From Nitrospirota bacterium (GTDB taxonomy: Bacteria; Nitrospinota_A; UBA7883): a stretch of DNA of 64,000 nt. Where the stretch lies: assembly GCA_024275315.1 (NCBI GenBank), contig JAJRZK010000021.1, positions 1 through 64,000 of the forward strand, written 5' to 3'. Below are positions 19,120 to 28,974 of the stretch, in pieces. Made by a program: the position numbers and the translations under genes. Under the pieces are notes generated by a model that ran no database searches, was not told where the DNA came from, and saw only the letters and a program-made list of their open reading frames with translations. The first letter of the stretch is position 1. Every line of letters begins with the position of its first letter.

Positions 19120-20110
19120 GAATTGTAACATGAAACCTCTAAAAACAGGCCAACAATTGGCGGTTTTCCTGATTTTCAGGTTGTCTCAATATGCGCTCAA
19201 GTTCCTGCCGTCCATTTACGGGCGGTTTGGTTTAATATCTCGGTTTCCAGGCGCACCTCTTACGTGTCAGGCAGAGCGTAGCTTCAATTACGGCGCGCTT
19301 GAAGTTACACGCCAAGCCGCATATCAACATCCAGATTTTGTTCCGATCTATCCCGTAACAGCGCATCCGATCCATCGAATTCCAACGCTTCAAGCCGCCA
19401 TCTTCGTCTCCCCCAGCTACGTACGCACCTTCGACTATCGACGGTTAGCCGCTTTTTCCACGCCTTCAAAGGACGGTTGCGCGCCGCCTTATATAACATA
19501 GTCCGCATAAACTCGGCTTGTCTCATCCGGGATCAATCTCTCAAAACGGTTCTGGTCGTGCTCGCCTGTTGGAACAAGCTCCATGCGGCGGATGATCCGT
19601 GTCTTGCCCATGGGACTAAGCCGCTTTGACCTTGTCTTTACGGCTAACGTAGCCGTGTCAGGGTCAATAGAGTCGCCATTGTCACGGCTTCGATTCAGGA
19701 CGGCAAGCAGACTCGACCAGCGTCGAATCAATGATCACTCCCTGCTTGATCTTCTTCCCTTGACGCTATAAGGCTTTGTCCACCTCGGCCCGTACCCGGT
19801 CAATCACACCGCTATCTTCCAACCGATTACGGAACTTCACCAAAGTCGTATCGTCTAGAAGATACCGCGAACGTCTTCACCGATGAACCGTTCGAAACTA
19901 CGCCTGCCATATGCTTCCTCGACCACCTGTACGTCAGAAAGCCCGTACCATGACCCAAGAAGCGATGCCTTGAACAAGCATCAACGGGGGAATCGGGGGG
20001 ATGGCCACGGCCCTTGTGCATCTTGAGTAGCAGTTTCTCGAGACGGCGAAAGTCTATTTCTATTACCTTCTCGATTTCGTCGAGCATTGATGTCTTTTTG
20101 CGACACGCCT
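19120..20110 (-). pseudogene. decayed IS5-like transposase
   Basis: Reading the minus strand in shifting frames gives the parts of an IS5-group DDE transposase in the right order. First comes a GRGHPPDSPVD and HRFLG block. Next is LLDDTTLVKFRNRLEDSGV with GVIIDSTLVES, the first catalytic Asp region. Then YKAARNRPLKAWKKR, and finally a C-terminal ACNFKRA-like end. At least four frame changes and several stops separate them, so it is long dead. I could not define the terminal inverted repeats. It marks the edge between the NHL/SGNH zone and the radical-SAM operon. Confidence 0.65.
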
Positions 20111-20276
20111 GGTCTGCACAGTCTGGGAGCGTGCCGATGCCGGTTGCATCTCAAATCCCCTTTCAAATGCAGTCGCTGGTCCCATTTAGATGACACAAAG
20201 AGAAAAACGGCGTCCGAAATGTGCCTTTTTCAGAGATTTAGCGATGTCCCGATTCCCGGTGAGCGCGCCGCAATAT

Positions 20277-22235
20277 CTAATCAATCAAGCTTGTGGCGGG
20301 TTGGGCGACGTCGCGTTTTAAAAATGTTTCAATGTTCCCGCTCAAATTGATTCCTACGGCCTGGTGGAGGCAAATATCGAGCGCGAATTCACGCACACCG
20401 TCGTAGGAGCCTTTGGCCATCTGGCCATAGAAAAAGATAACGGTATGGTATTGCTTTCCCCTCAGTTTCTCGATTTTGTCCGGCTTGATCTCGTTGATGT
20501 TAAAATAAGCGGATTCATCATAGACCACAAGGTCTCCGGAACCCAAAAGAGGCGAGTACGTTTCCACGCAATCATTTTGCAAAACCATGTCTATTGAAAT
20601 ATCCGGTTTTTCCTTCAGCAGGATATTTATGAAACTTATTACGTGGCTGTGCATGCTCGAGCGCAGCAGAAGGACGTTATCCACTTTTTCAGGCATGATT
20701 TTTCTTGCCTGGGGATGAATAAGGGATGTGAACAGCTCCTCGTCGAACTCTTTTGGATGCCCGTCGGAAAAGTCCAGCTTCTGCTCCGCGTAGCCACGGC
20801 CTATCCCGAGATGTTTTACAAAATCCAACAGCCGTTTCTGCCGGTCCACACGCATGTCAAAATTATTGGAGCCATCGATGGATGTCCAGTTTTCCACCAC
20901 CCATTCGTTGTGTCCGTGCTCGAAGCGGATTCCGAAACTGGCCGGGTCACGCCACATTTTCGATCCATACTGTACGTTGAGCATAGGGGTCACTTCGACC
21001 TGGTTTATCACGTTTTTATTTTCTCTGAGAAACTCGTATGTCTCGAGCACATGATCCTCGGTTTCGCCCGGATATCCTACAACAAGGTTGACGCTGGTGA
21101 TTATGCCTGCGCGGTGGCAGTTGGATAACACTTCAGAAGCGGCTCGCGTGTTATATCCCTTCCTCATCATTTTGAGCACGGCGTTGCACCCGCTTTCAAG
21201 CCCGAACGTTATGAAATTAAAGCCGGCCCTGTTGAGCTTCCGGCAGAATTCATACGTCATTTTCCTGTGTATCGTGAATTGGCCGTACAGTTTGACATTC
21301 AGATCCGCCTCGATAAGCAGATCGCACAGCCTGCCAAGCTCGCCGTAGTCGCTGTTCACCTGGAGCGTCGTAAGAAATATTCCCTTCACGCCGAAAGTCT
21401 CGGCGACATATTTGATCTCCTCGAATATATGTTGCGCGCTTCGATGCCTGAAAACCGGGTTCGTCGGCGCGGCGGAGCAAAAGGTGCAATGCCCCCATCC
21501 GCATCCCCGGCTGGGATGTATTGGAATATGAAGTGTCGGATACAGAAAAGTGTAATCGCTCATGGAATGCTCGGTCCAGCGGGGCCAATCGATTTCATCG
21601 ACCGGTGTGGTGAAGTCGGGCTGGACATAACTGCGCCATCCTTTATCATCGTTGACGATCAATCCGGCGATACCATAGGCGGACTCACCGGAGTTTAGAC
21701 ATTCCATATATCTGATGATAGCCTTTTCACCATCACCGATAATCATGGCGTCCGGCAGGCTGGAAATCTCCCTGGCCACCTCCCTGTGGTAGTATGAAAA
21801 ACCACCATAGATGATTTTTTTCTTCGGCGCCATTTCCTTTATCCTGGAGGAGATCGCGTCGGCGCATCGCTCGTTCATCATGTTCACGGTGAAACCGATG
21901 ACAGGCGTCGGAGCCGCGGCGAGAGCCGTGGCGACTTTTTCTATTTCGGCGCCGAAGATTTTCTTCATCTGTTCAAAGCCTTCTTCGCGGCGCCACAGGT
22001 AATTTGAGCTGGATTCCTCCCAATACTGCGTAAGGCCGCTGTCCCTGTATTTGTTCAGCAGACAGATATTAAAATCGAAATAAGCGGGGTTGTATCCTTT
22101 GCCGCGTAGAGCTTCGCACAGGTAGGCGACACCTGCGTTGGGGAACTGGACGTTAAAGTGTGGACAGTTTACAAAAAGGATATCGGCGTTTTTGTCGATA
22201 GAATCCAGGCGGTCGTCCAAAACATCTGTTGACAT
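20277..22235 (-). CDS. B12-binding-type radical SAM protein with C-terminal shared module
   Basis: A 652-aa protein in three parts. Residues about 17-200 resemble the N-terminal cobalamin-binding domain of B12 radical-SAM enzymes (ILFVNCPHFN, GVAYLCEALRGKGY, IIYGGFSYYH) but without a DxHxxG motif. Residues about 235-480 are the radical-SAM barrel, with cysteines 245, 250 and 253 in SRGCGWGHCTFC, a C-x4-C-x2-C spacing, plus FGLESG and GYPGETEDH. Residues 518-652 are the recurring Rossmann-like module (NVLLLRSS, IDMVLQN, YHTVIFFYG). It is a close paralogue of the protein at 30282-32222. It is the last gene of the operon, 208 bp behind the preceding GT4 gene. Likely a methylase or other radical enzyme acting on a glycan precursor; the substrate is unknown. 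Confidence 0.85.
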   Translation of the reverse strand: MSTDVLDDRLDSIDKNADILFVNCPHFNVQFPNAGVAYLCEALRGKGYNPAYFDFNICLLNKYRDSGLTQYWEESSSNYLWRREEGFEQMKKIFGAEIEKVATALAAAPTPVIGFTVNMMNERCADAISSRIKEMAPKKKIIYGGFSYYHREVAREISSLPDAMIIGDGEKAIIRYMECLNSGESAYGIAGLIVNDDKGWRSYVQPDFTTPVDEIDWPRWTEHSMSDYTFLYPTLHIPIHPSRGCGWGHCTFCSAAPTNPVFRHRSAQHIFEEIKYVAETFGVKGIFLTTLQVNSDYGELGRLCDLLIEADLNVKLYGQFTIHRKMTYEFCRKLNRAGFNFITFGLESGCNAVLKMMRKGYNTRAASEVLSNCHRAGIITSVNLVVGYPGETEDHVLETYEFLRENKNVINQVEVTPMLNVQYGSKMWRDPASFGIRFEHGHNEWVVENWTSIDGSNNFDMRVDRQKRLLDFVKHLGIGRGYAEQKLDFSDGHPKEFDEELFTSLIHPQARKIMPEKVDNVLLLRSSMHSHVISFINILLKEKPDISIDMVLQNDCVETYSPLLGSGDLVVYDESAYFNINEIKPDKIEKLRGKQYHTVIFFYGQMAKGSYDGVREFALDICLHQAVGINLSGNIETFLKRDVAQPATSLID

Positions 22236-22443
22236 GGTTTTATCCGCTTCCAGCTAGTTGCTTTTCGAAAAAGAAGTTAACAAATCGGGTTTCAACAGTA
22301 AATACTCTCCTATCATAAACGATTCCGGGGAAATTGCGCATACAGCCGGGCTCAACACACCCTATTACTTATCGGCGCCGCCGGCGAAACAATTAGCTGT
22401 TTCATGCCACGGATCCCGGTTCACTATATTTGCCTCCATGTTG

Positions 22444-23640
22444 TCAATCGGGGAAAATCGAACTGTAATGCGACCCAAGGACGCTGAGCAACCTTTCGGT
22501 CCGCTTCTCCATGGTGAAGCGTTTGGTGACGGCAAACCCTCTTTCAACCAGGCGCTCCCTGCGCTCGTTATCATCAATCACGCGTCCGATGGCGGAGGCT
22601 ATGGACTGCGGATCATGTGGGTCCATATATTCACCGGCGTCGTCCACTATCTCGGGCATCGATGAAACATCGGACACGATCACGGGGGCTCCGCAAAGCA
22701 TTGCCTCGAGCGGAGGCAACCCGAACCCTTCGTAAAACGAGGGAAAGACAAGAGCCTCCGCCATGTTGTAGAGAATCTTTAGCTGGTTGTTGTCGACAAA
22801 GCCGAGTATCATCACATTATTTCTAAGACCCAGCCTGATAATTTCATCGGTGACTTCCGTGTAGAGCTTGCCGTTAACACGGGCCACTTCGCCGACCACA
22901 ACCAGGGAAAGCTCATTTTCAGACTGGCTGTTGTATATCTTCAACGCCCTGACGGCGTTAAGCATATTCTTGCGAGGCTCAATCACCCCCACGCTTAACA
23001 GGAATCTTTTCGGCAGTCCCAGCTTGCGCCTGGTATCTTCGATTATCGGGTCGGAGACTTTGCCGAACAGCTGGTTTACAGGAGGGTAAACCACCTCTAC
23101 CTTTTCGGCGGGAATGCCATAGTACGCCACGATATCGCGCTTCGAGCTTTCTGACAGAGTAGTTACAAGCCCCGCCTCCCGCATGCAGATCTCGCCCCAC
23201 TTGAGGATTCTCTTTTGCTCGAGCGAATGCTGGTCTGGAAGGGTTTTTACAAACACATCCGGCGCGTGGACAACTGAATGGATGTCGGCTAGTGTTGGAG
23301 TGAGAAAGTTATAGCCGTAAAAGAGAATATTCCCCTGAAGCGGGAAAGACCGGCGCAACCTGACCTGTTCCCATGTCTGCTCGTATGAGCCGAAAATGTG
23401 CGAGTATTCCGGAACCATCTTGAGTGTGAACCGGGGATCCGCCAGGACATCCCTGAACGATGGAAAGTAGTTTTCCACCAGGTCTGACGCGCTGTTTGAA
23501 TAGTTGAAAATGTCGACCAGCAGAATATATTCATTGTCGTTGCCGTCTCTATGCAATCCTTCCAGGGTCAGCATCAGGGCGGAACCGAGCCCGCGGGCCT
23601 TGTGGGTGAACAGGGTGCGGATATCTATCGCCAGCCTCAT
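22444..23640 (-). CDS. GT4-family glycosyltransferase
   Basis: A 398-aa GT-B enzyme starting at ATG 23640 (MRLAIDIRTLFTHKARGLGS), which overlaps the stop of the nucleotidyltransferase gene in an ATGA arrangement. It carries the GT4 hallmarks: an N-terminal acceptor domain, FLLSVGVIEPRKNMLN at the start of the donor domain, and EGFGLPPLE (E-x7-E) followed by AMLCGAPVIVSD. It transfers a hexose-type sugar from a nucleotide donor; retention of configuration is expected for the family. It is similar in layout to the divergent GT4 at 35631-36764 (both begin AIDIRT or TIDART). It is coupled to the sugar nucleotidyltransferase before it, which fits a common glycan pathway. Confidence 0.92.
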   Translation of the reverse strand: MRLAIDIRTLFTHKARGLGSALMLTLEGLHRDGNDNEYILLVDIFNYSNSASDLVENYFPSFRDVLADPRFTLKMVPEYSHIFGSYEQTWEQVRLRRSFPLQGNILFYGYNFLTPTLADIHSVVHAPDVFVKTLPDQHSLEQKRILKWGEICMREAGLVTTLSESSKRDIVAYYGIPAEKVEVVYPPVNQLFGKVSDPIIEDTRRKLGLPKRFLLSVGVIEPRKNMLNAVRALKIYNSQSENELSLVVVGEVARVNGKLYTEVTDEIIRLGLRNNVMILGFVDNNQLKILYNMAEALVFPSFYEGFGLPPLEAMLCGAPVIVSDVSSMPEIVDDAGEYMDPHDPQSIASAIGRVIDDNERRERLVERGFAVTKRFTMEKRTERLLSVLGSHYSSIFPD

Positions 23641-24938
23641 GGGGTAAATGGTCTCTTCCGGTTTAATAGCGTTCGTCTGGCCGCCAACGCGGCCATGATG
23701 GCATAGAACACAGCCCGCTCCGCTATCCTTGCAAAAGGAAAACGGCGCGTGCGGAAAATGCTCCACCATGAAAGAATAAAAAACCTGGCGGGAGGAATCA
23801 GGCCGTACACACGCTGGCAAACCAGCTTTGCCAGCGTTTCCATGTGGAAATAACCAGTCCTGTTCGGGTTGTTGTATGGAAGCGCCACGGCGTCGAACTT
23901 CTCCCGTCTCAACCGCTTTATCAAGCCCCATGACCCAAAGCCGAGCCTGAACATGTCGTCGCCTTCGAACAAGAAGGTTTCGTCCACACCATCTATTTTC
24001 ATGATATCGGGTTCGACGCCAGGCTGGCACAGAACGGCGACCTTGCCGACGGGCATGGTCCTTCTTATAAAACGTATCACCTGCGTGAACATGTTTATCG
24101 GGAGTGTTCTCGACACGAGAATCCTTTCAATACGGTCGATGCCGTCCAGTTTCCAAAGCGCCATCGGTGAAGGCGCGGCCAGGCTCCCCGGCTGGTTGTC
24201 CGGCGTTTCGCCCAGCCGGTTTTTTACAATCCGGTCTGCGACCAGCAGGTCCTCGGGATATGTCACGTTTACATAATCACCGATAAAATGCACGGCGTGG
24301 ACACGCTTTCCGGAGCTTGCCATATTCTGGATGACATCGGTGATCTCCACTTTGCCTGTCCTCCCGGAGGGGTTGGTCGCGCCGATAAAATCGAAAACGG
24401 ACTCGGAAAGAAAGTAGACCCCCATACCCAGAAAATCGTTAATCAGGTTTTCCGGTTTTTCCTTGAGCTCAATGGCCATTCCGTTCTTGATATTTATGGA
24501 ATAACTCTGGTGGATCGCAAGAGGGTTGGTGGCTATGGTGTATCCGACACCCTGCTCCATGTCGCCGGGGAAGAAAAATTTCCCGTGGCAAAGGCAGTCT
24601 CCCAGAGTCATTACGAACGGAGACCGGACGACACCCCTGGCTTTTTGCAGGGCCATGGCGATGCCGTTCGGTTCTTTTTCGATAATCAGTTCGCTTTCGG
24701 TGTCGAGGGTTTGCACAAAACTTCTGATCTGATCGGACTGGTAGCTTGCGATGAAAATAAACCGGTTGCAGTATTTCCTCCAGAACTCGACTATGTAGCT
24801 TAGCAACGGTTTTTCGTTTACTGGCAGGGTGGTCTTCTGGTTCGCCGCGGTCAGAGGAAACATCCTCTGCCCCAGTCCGCCACAGATGATAACGCAGTCG
24901 AGATCGTCCCTGGTTCCCCAGTGCAACTTTTCAGACAT
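23637..24938 (-). CDS. sugar-1-phosphate nucleotidyltransferase fused to the shared C-terminal module
   Basis: A 433-aa protein from ATG 24938 (a GTG one codon earlier is also possible). Residues about 14-245 are an NTP-transferase domain: CVIICGGLGQRMFPLT with the GGxGxR loop, then KTTLPVNEKPLL, FIASYQSDQI, TLGDCLC (metal-binding Asp) and EITDVIQNM. Such enzymes join NTP and a sugar-1-phosphate to make an activated sugar. Residues about 270-395 are the same Rossmann-like module as in the radical-SAM proteins (RILVSRTLP, VAVLCQPG, FDAVALPYNN). A basic, hydrophobic C-terminal tail (about 385-425) may touch the membrane. It overlaps both neighbours by a few bases, so the three genes at 22444-26218 are a translation-coupled unit. 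Confidence 0.88.
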   Translation of the reverse strand: MSEKLHWGTRDDLDCVIICGGLGQRMFPLTAANQKTTLPVNEKPLLSYIVEFWRKYCNRFIFIASYQSDQIRSFVQTLDTESELIIEKEPNGIAMALQKARGVVRSPFVMTLGDCLCHGKFFFPGDMEQGVGYTIATNPLAIHQSYSINIKNGMAIELKEKPENLINDFLGMGVYFLSESVFDFIGATNPSGRTGKVEITDVIQNMASSGKRVHAVHFIGDYVNVTYPEDLLVADRIVKNRLGETPDNQPGSLAAPSPMALWKLDGIDRIERILVSRTLPINMFTQVIRFIRRTMPVGKVAVLCQPGVEPDIMKIDGVDETFLFEGDDMFRLGFGSWGLIKRLRREKFDAVALPYNNPNRTGYFHMETLAKLVCQRVYGLIPPARFFILSWWSIFRTRRFPFARIAERAVFYAIMAALAARRTLLNRKRPFTP

Positions 24939-26218
24939 CACGAGGCCTTCATGTTTTTTTTGTTAATCGCGCTTGTGTACATATCCACCAGCTTTTTCAT
25001 GACAACCCTCCGGTCGCAAATCCTCGCCACTTTGCTTTTCGCGTTTTGCCCCATACGCCTGGCCATCCGCCCGTCCGCAAACAGCGTTTTAATTTTATCC
25101 GCAAAATCGGACGGGTCGTCGTATCGGGCCAGCAGTCCCTCCTCTCCGTCGTTTATCAGCTCCGGCAGGCCGCCTATTCTCCCGCTTACGATCGCCTTGC
25201 CGGCGGCCATGGACTCCAGCGCGAACACGGGAGACATGTTTTCCCATTGCTCGGCTATGACTATTATCGAAGCTTTATAAAACAGCTCCCTGAACTGTTC
25301 CTGCGGTAGTTTGCCGGTGAAATTCACGTTGTCGTCCACGCCCAGGTCCTTTGCCAGCTTTCGAATATACGCTTCAAACTTCGACTCGCACAGGGGCCCC
25401 ACCACATTGAGCCTGGCGTCCGGGAATGTTTTTATAACCTCGGCCATGGCCTTTACCAGGATATCCGGCCCTTTCCTGGCCTGCACCCAGCCGGCGAACA
25501 GGGCGGTGCGCTCGTCTGGCTGGCTGTCCGGCCGATCTTCGACATCGGGATCCGCGGCAAGGCGGATCACATCGACGGCCGGCTGTGCGTCGGCGTGTCT
25601 CATCACCACGCTTTTCGAATTTTCCGAGAGCGTTATGATCCGGTCGAACATCGCCAGGCTCCTGGCGAAATATCTTTTTCTGGTGACTATGGGCAGGTTG
25701 CTGATGTAATGGGACGTTTTGAAAAACTGGCTGTGCAGGCATCGGCGCATGCAATGGAACCCGTGCCCCTGTTTACATATGGTGTTTTCAAGGTCGATCA
25801 GCATGTTCGTAGGGCAGAAAATCCAGTAGTCGTATATCGACAGCACAGCGGGGACACCGGCTGATTTGACCGCGCTTACGGCCGAAAATGTGAGGACGTT
25901 GAAGTTGTGAAAATGAACCACGTCCGGGCGGTATACCTGGAGTACCGTTTTAATTTGCGATTTTACTATGGAATCTTTCTGGAGCCAGAAATGGCGAAGA
26001 AAAAAAAAGTAGGGCGCCGTGTATCGGTCAGGGATGGTCTCTATCGGGAAAAATGTGAAAGGACCGTTGACCTCTTTGCGCGGCAATGTGGCCGCCACCG
26101 CCTGTGAAATTTTTTCATTCTCGGCCAAAAGCTCCAGGATGTTTTTGCAGGCCATCTCCGCGCCGCCCCAGGTGCTGTGCGTGTGGGGCAGATAATTGGT
26201 GACGTGAAGGATACGCAT
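24938..26218 (-). CDS. GT4-family glycosyltransferase
   Basis: A 426-aa GT-B enzyme. It starts MRILHVTNYLPHTHSTWGGAE, with the GGAE acceptor-site loop of GT4 enzymes; DVVHFHNFN and TLSENSK follow. The donor domain has ALFAGWVQARKGPDILV and an ENMSPVFALE block where the usual E-x7-E spacing appears to be one residue longer. Its ATG follows the TAG of the radical-SAM gene with no gap (TAGATG), and its stop overlaps the next gene. Donor and acceptor are unknown. The pairing with a second GT4 and an NTP-transferase suggests that an oligosaccharide of at least two to three sugars is made here. Confidence 0.9.
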   Translation of the reverse strand: MRILHVTNYLPHTHSTWGGAEMACKNILELLAENEKISQAVAATLPRKEVNGPFTFFPIETIPDRYTAPYFFFLRHFWLQKDSIVKSQIKTVLQVYRPDVVHFHNFNVLTFSAVSAVKSAGVPAVLSIYDYWIFCPTNMLIDLENTICKQGHGFHCMRRCLHSQFFKTSHYISNLPIVTRKRYFARSLAMFDRIITLSENSKSVVMRHADAQPAVDVIRLAADPDVEDRPDSQPDERTALFAGWVQARKGPDILVKAMAEVIKTFPDARLNVVGPLCESKFEAYIRKLAKDLGVDDNVNFTGKLPQEQFRELFYKASIIVIAEQWENMSPVFALESMAAGKAIVSGRIGGLPELINDGEEGLLARYDDPSDFADKIKTLFADGRMARRMGQNAKSKVARICDRRVVMKKLVDMYTSAINKKNMKAS

Positions 26219-27304
26219 CTATTTTGCCCCGGTAACGGACGGGACGGGCGGCCTCATGGCGGATGTTTCGTTGAAAAGCCGCACCTGGTCTTCTGCGGGA
26301 TAGGCGTCGCTTAACGGCCTGGCCCCGTCACCATAGAAAACTTCGTCATCGGGCAGGTTGAGCCCCTGGGGAACGTAATAGCTGAAATGCGCGTTTATGC
26401 CGATTCGTCTCGCCCAGTCGAGCCCGGCCCTGTCTGATTTATAGCTCGATCCGGGCAGGCCGATGATAAAAAACCCGTTTACGTTTTCAAAATATCGGCG
26501 GGCTATTATGGCGGCTTTTTCCATCTGCTCGAACGACTCGGCCTTGTTGATGGATGCGAGCACGTCGTTGTCCGTTGATTCTATCCCGAAGCTGACCTGG
26601 ACACATCCGGCCCGAGCCAGCGCCTCGGCCAACTCGTCGTCAAAAAGGTCCGCGCGCAATCCGTTGGCGCATTCCCACGGCAGGCAAAGGTCCTTTACCA
26701 GGCGGCAAAATCGTATGGCTCGCTTTTTGTTGGCGTTGAAACAGTCGTCAAGGATGAAAAATTTTTTTATTTTCCAGCGGTCCACAGCGGCGCGAAGCTC
26801 GTTTACAGAGTTTTCAGGGCTTCTCGGGCGGAATTTCCTGCTCCGGCACATGCAATGCTCGCACGGGAAAGGGCAACCCAGGCTGGTCATAATAGCGTAT
26901 CTCCACACGCCGTTTTTCCAGTTGGTTTCAAAAAGGGGAAACGTGTCGAAAAGCTCGTAGTTCGGAAAGGGGTACTCGTCGGAGAATTCGACGGTATACT
27001 CCAGGTGATCGTCCCATTTGCGGTATGGATAACAGCATTGTATATCTATGCCCGACCCCACAGAGACCACCTTTGTGTTCGGGTAGGCGCTTTTGTACGT
27101 GTTTGCGATGCGCGCCGCCTCCCCCGCGTTAAGCGAGCGGACAGATATGCCCAGGGTGTCTGTCTTGCGTGACAGAAGAGCGTCGTATGGGCGCGGGTTG
27201 GTGTTGAAATCGACAACCGGAACGTTGAAATGAGTCGCGGCGTACGCCAGCGAAATATCCGGAAAATCCACGTTTACCCTGGAGTAGGGGTTGACAAAAA
27301 TCAT
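26219..27304 (-). CDS. radical SAM protein with short B12-domain-like N-terminus
   Basis: A 361-aa protein from ATG 27304, chosen because it forms an ATGA overlap with the upstream stop; a TTG at 27313 would add three residues. The start FVNPYSRVNVDFPDISLAYAA resembles the first strand and helix of B12-radical-SAM proteins, but the domain is short (about 130 residues). The cluster motif is SLGCPFPCEHC (Cys144, 148, 151; C-x3-C-x2-C). FGIESTDNDVLASINK and FFIIGLPGSS are typical SAM-barrel blocks. It may lack a cobalamin site. It is translation-coupled to the SPASM-type gene before it and abuts the GT4 gene after it. Confidence 0.85.
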   Translation of the reverse strand: MIFVNPYSRVNVDFPDISLAYAATHFNVPVVDFNTNPRPYDALLSRKTDTLGISVRSLNAGEAARIANTYKSAYPNTKVVSVGSGIDIQCCYPYRKWDDHLEYTVEFSDEYPFPNYELFDTFPLFETNWKNGVWRYAIMTSLGCPFPCEHCMCRSRKFRPRSPENSVNELRAAVDRWKIKKFFILDDCFNANKKRAIRFCRLVKDLCLPWECANGLRADLFDDELAEALARAGCVQVSFGIESTDNDVLASINKAESFEQMEKAAIIARRYFENVNGFFIIGLPGSSYKSDRAGLDWARRIGINAHFSYYVPQGLNLPDDEVFYGDGARPLSDAYPAEDQVRLFNETSAMRPPVPSVTGAK

Positions 27305-28380
27305 GTCGCGCAACCGCCCGGTTTTTCATACAGGCAACAGTCGGAGCAAGGGTCGGCAACCTTTCCGTTTCTGATTTTGCGCCGCAGGGTTTTATATTTT
27401 TCACCCCGCCAGATATCGTCGAAGCTTTGCTCGAATATGTTGCCCAGTGACAAGGCTTTCTGGCGTTCGCGCTGGTTGGCCTCGTTACCGGAGCAGCACG
27501 GGATCACTTCGCCCGTCACGAAAATAAAGGGCATGTACCAGGTTATGCAGTTTTGCATGGATGGCTTGTTCAACTGGGCGTTCTGGTTCCAGAATATCTG
27601 GACCCCCAGCCGCCCCGCCTCGGCGAAGGATTGATCGATGACCTGTCTGGGAACGTCCACATACAGATGGTCAATTTCCGGATATCGGTGCAAAAGGCGT
27701 GTGAACTGGATTTTACTGCCGGGGGCTATGTCCGATATAAGATGTATGTATGGAATAATCTCGTGGTAGTTGATCTTGTTCACGATGAAATGAAAATCGA
27801 GAACGGGGAAAAACTTTCCTTTTCGGCGCTTGATTTGCGTAAAGCGGCGCACGTTGCTCACCACCCGGTCAAAATCGGACCCCACACGGATTTTATCGTA
27901 TGTTTCCCTGGTGGCCGCGTCCATAGAGCAATATATCTGCTCCACACCCAGGTCGATCAGCTCCTCGGATTTTCGCTCGTCCACGAAATAAAAAACATCG
28001 TAAATCTCCACTATCAGGTTGCGCTCATCCTTGCAATAGCGCAACATCTTCACAAAGTCCTTGTTCACGTAGCTTTCGCCGATGCCGGTCAGGCCGATCC
28101 ATTTGAGGCGGGGGAACTGATCCACTATGGATTTGAACTGGTCGAAAGAGAGCGAAAAGGATTTCTCGTTCCAGTATGTCCTCTCGCACATGAGGCATTT
28201 CAGATTGCAAAAAGTGGTGTTTTCTATCTCTATGTAGGCGGGGTACGGCTCCAGCCACTGAAGAAGCTTCACCAGCCATGGGCGTTTGGTGTTGTAGAAC
28301 GTGAGGAAATGAAGATAGTTATACGCGTAACGCCATCCCTTTTCCAGCATTACATGGGTGAAAAAACCTGGCATGGACAT
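27301..28380 (-). CDS. SPASM-type radical SAM protein
   Basis: A 359-aa protein with the radical-SAM cluster in TTFCNLKCLMC (Cys58, 62, 65) and a C-terminal cysteine-rich region: IPCCSGN, then DPCSDCCLYEKPGGC. That is the pattern of SPASM or twitch domains that hold one or two auxiliary [4Fe-4S] clusters. GLTGIGESYVN is the glycine-rich SAM-binding strand. Such enzymes modify peptides or oxidise or epimerise sugars. The context (glycosyltransferases, no precursor peptide seen) favours a small-molecule or glycan substrate, which is inference. It overlaps the next gene by ATGA and is 4 bp from the preceding stop. Confidence 0.87.
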   Translation of the reverse strand: MSMPGFFTHVMLEKGWRYAYNYLHFLTFYNTKRPWLVKLLQWLEPYPAYIEIENTTFCNLKCLMCERTYWNEKSFSLSFDQFKSIVDQFPRLKWIGLTGIGESYVNKDFVKMLRYCKDERNLIVEIYDVFYFVDERKSEELIDLGVEQIYCSMDAATRETYDKIRVGSDFDRVVSNVRRFTQIKRRKGKFFPVLDFHFIVNKINYHEIIPYIHLISDIAPGSKIQFTRLLHRYPEIDHLYVDVPRQVIDQSFAEAGRLGVQIFWNQNAQLNKPSMQNCITWYMPFIFVTGEVIPCCSGNEANQRERQKALSLGNIFEQSFDDIWRGEKYKTLRRKIRNGKVADPCSDCCLYEKPGGCAT

Positions 28381-28384
28381 CGAG

Positions 28385-28954
28385 CTACTGCAACCTTTTG
28401 TGTTTTTGTGGCAGTTCCTGTTTTACCCGGAGAATCTTTTTCATCCGATAGGCTATCGTTTCCCATATGGTGACAAATAGTATTTCAAAGGCGAACATGA
28501 CGACCATGATGTTATAAAACCATTTTCGCGGAAGAAAAAATCTTCCAAGTATCCCTTCGTTTTTAAGCCCGCTTATCACCTGGTTGATGTTCATGGAGCT
28601 TACCTTGCCGGGGCGGATTTTGAACGCCAGCTTGCGCAACGGGCCATACCCCTCGCCAAACGTGTCGTTGTAGAGCAACAGAACATGGTCGTATTTTCTG
28701 GCGGCCAGTTTTTCCACAAGCGTTTTTGTGACGCAGGATTTTTTGAAAAAACCGTCCCAGTTATCGTCTATCACTTCGTTTATGTCGTCACGGCCAGCAA
28801 GCTGGCCCGTGACACTTTTGGGGCAATAGACATCGATGACGACCCCTTCTCCCGAGCGCAGGTTTTCGATCGCCTTTTCAAACAGCCATGAAGGAGCCGA
28901 GCGTATTAGCAGAACTTTTTCATTCCTGTCTGTTTCCGATGTTTCGCTTGTCAT
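28385..28954 (-). CDS. stand-alone shared module with a membrane segment
   Basis: A 189-aa protein. Residues about 12-125 are the recurring Rossmann-like module: KVLLIRSAP, helix, VVIDVYCPKS, a short strand, KYDHVLLLYND, and a final IRPGKVSSMN strand. Residues about 143-165 (YNIMVVMFAFEILFVTIW) form a membrane segment followed by a basic tail, so the module would be tethered to the inner membrane, probably on the cytosolic face. It lies between a B12-type and a SPASM-type radical-SAM gene with gaps of 20 and 4 bp. It could recruit the other module-bearing enzymes to the membrane, which is inference. No catalytic residues are obvious. Confidence 0.75.
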   Translation of the reverse strand: MTSETSETDRNEKVLLIRSAPSWLFEKAIENLRSGEGVVIDVYCPKSVTGQLAGRDDINEVIDDNWDGFFKKSCVTKTLVEKLAARKYDHVLLLYNDTFGEGYGPLRKLAFKIRPGKVSSMNINQVISGLKNEGILGRFFLPRKWFYNIMVVMFAFEILFVTIWETIAYRMKKILRVKQELPQKHKRLQ

Positions 28955-28974
28955 AATGATTTTATGTAAAATAT

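Noticed and set aside
22236-22443. 24-codon frame (start 22440) that might be a precursor peptide for the SPASM enzymes
   Set aside because: No repeated or Cys/Gly-rich core and no ribosome site; it overlaps the stop of the GT4 gene. A RiPP precursor remains unproven.
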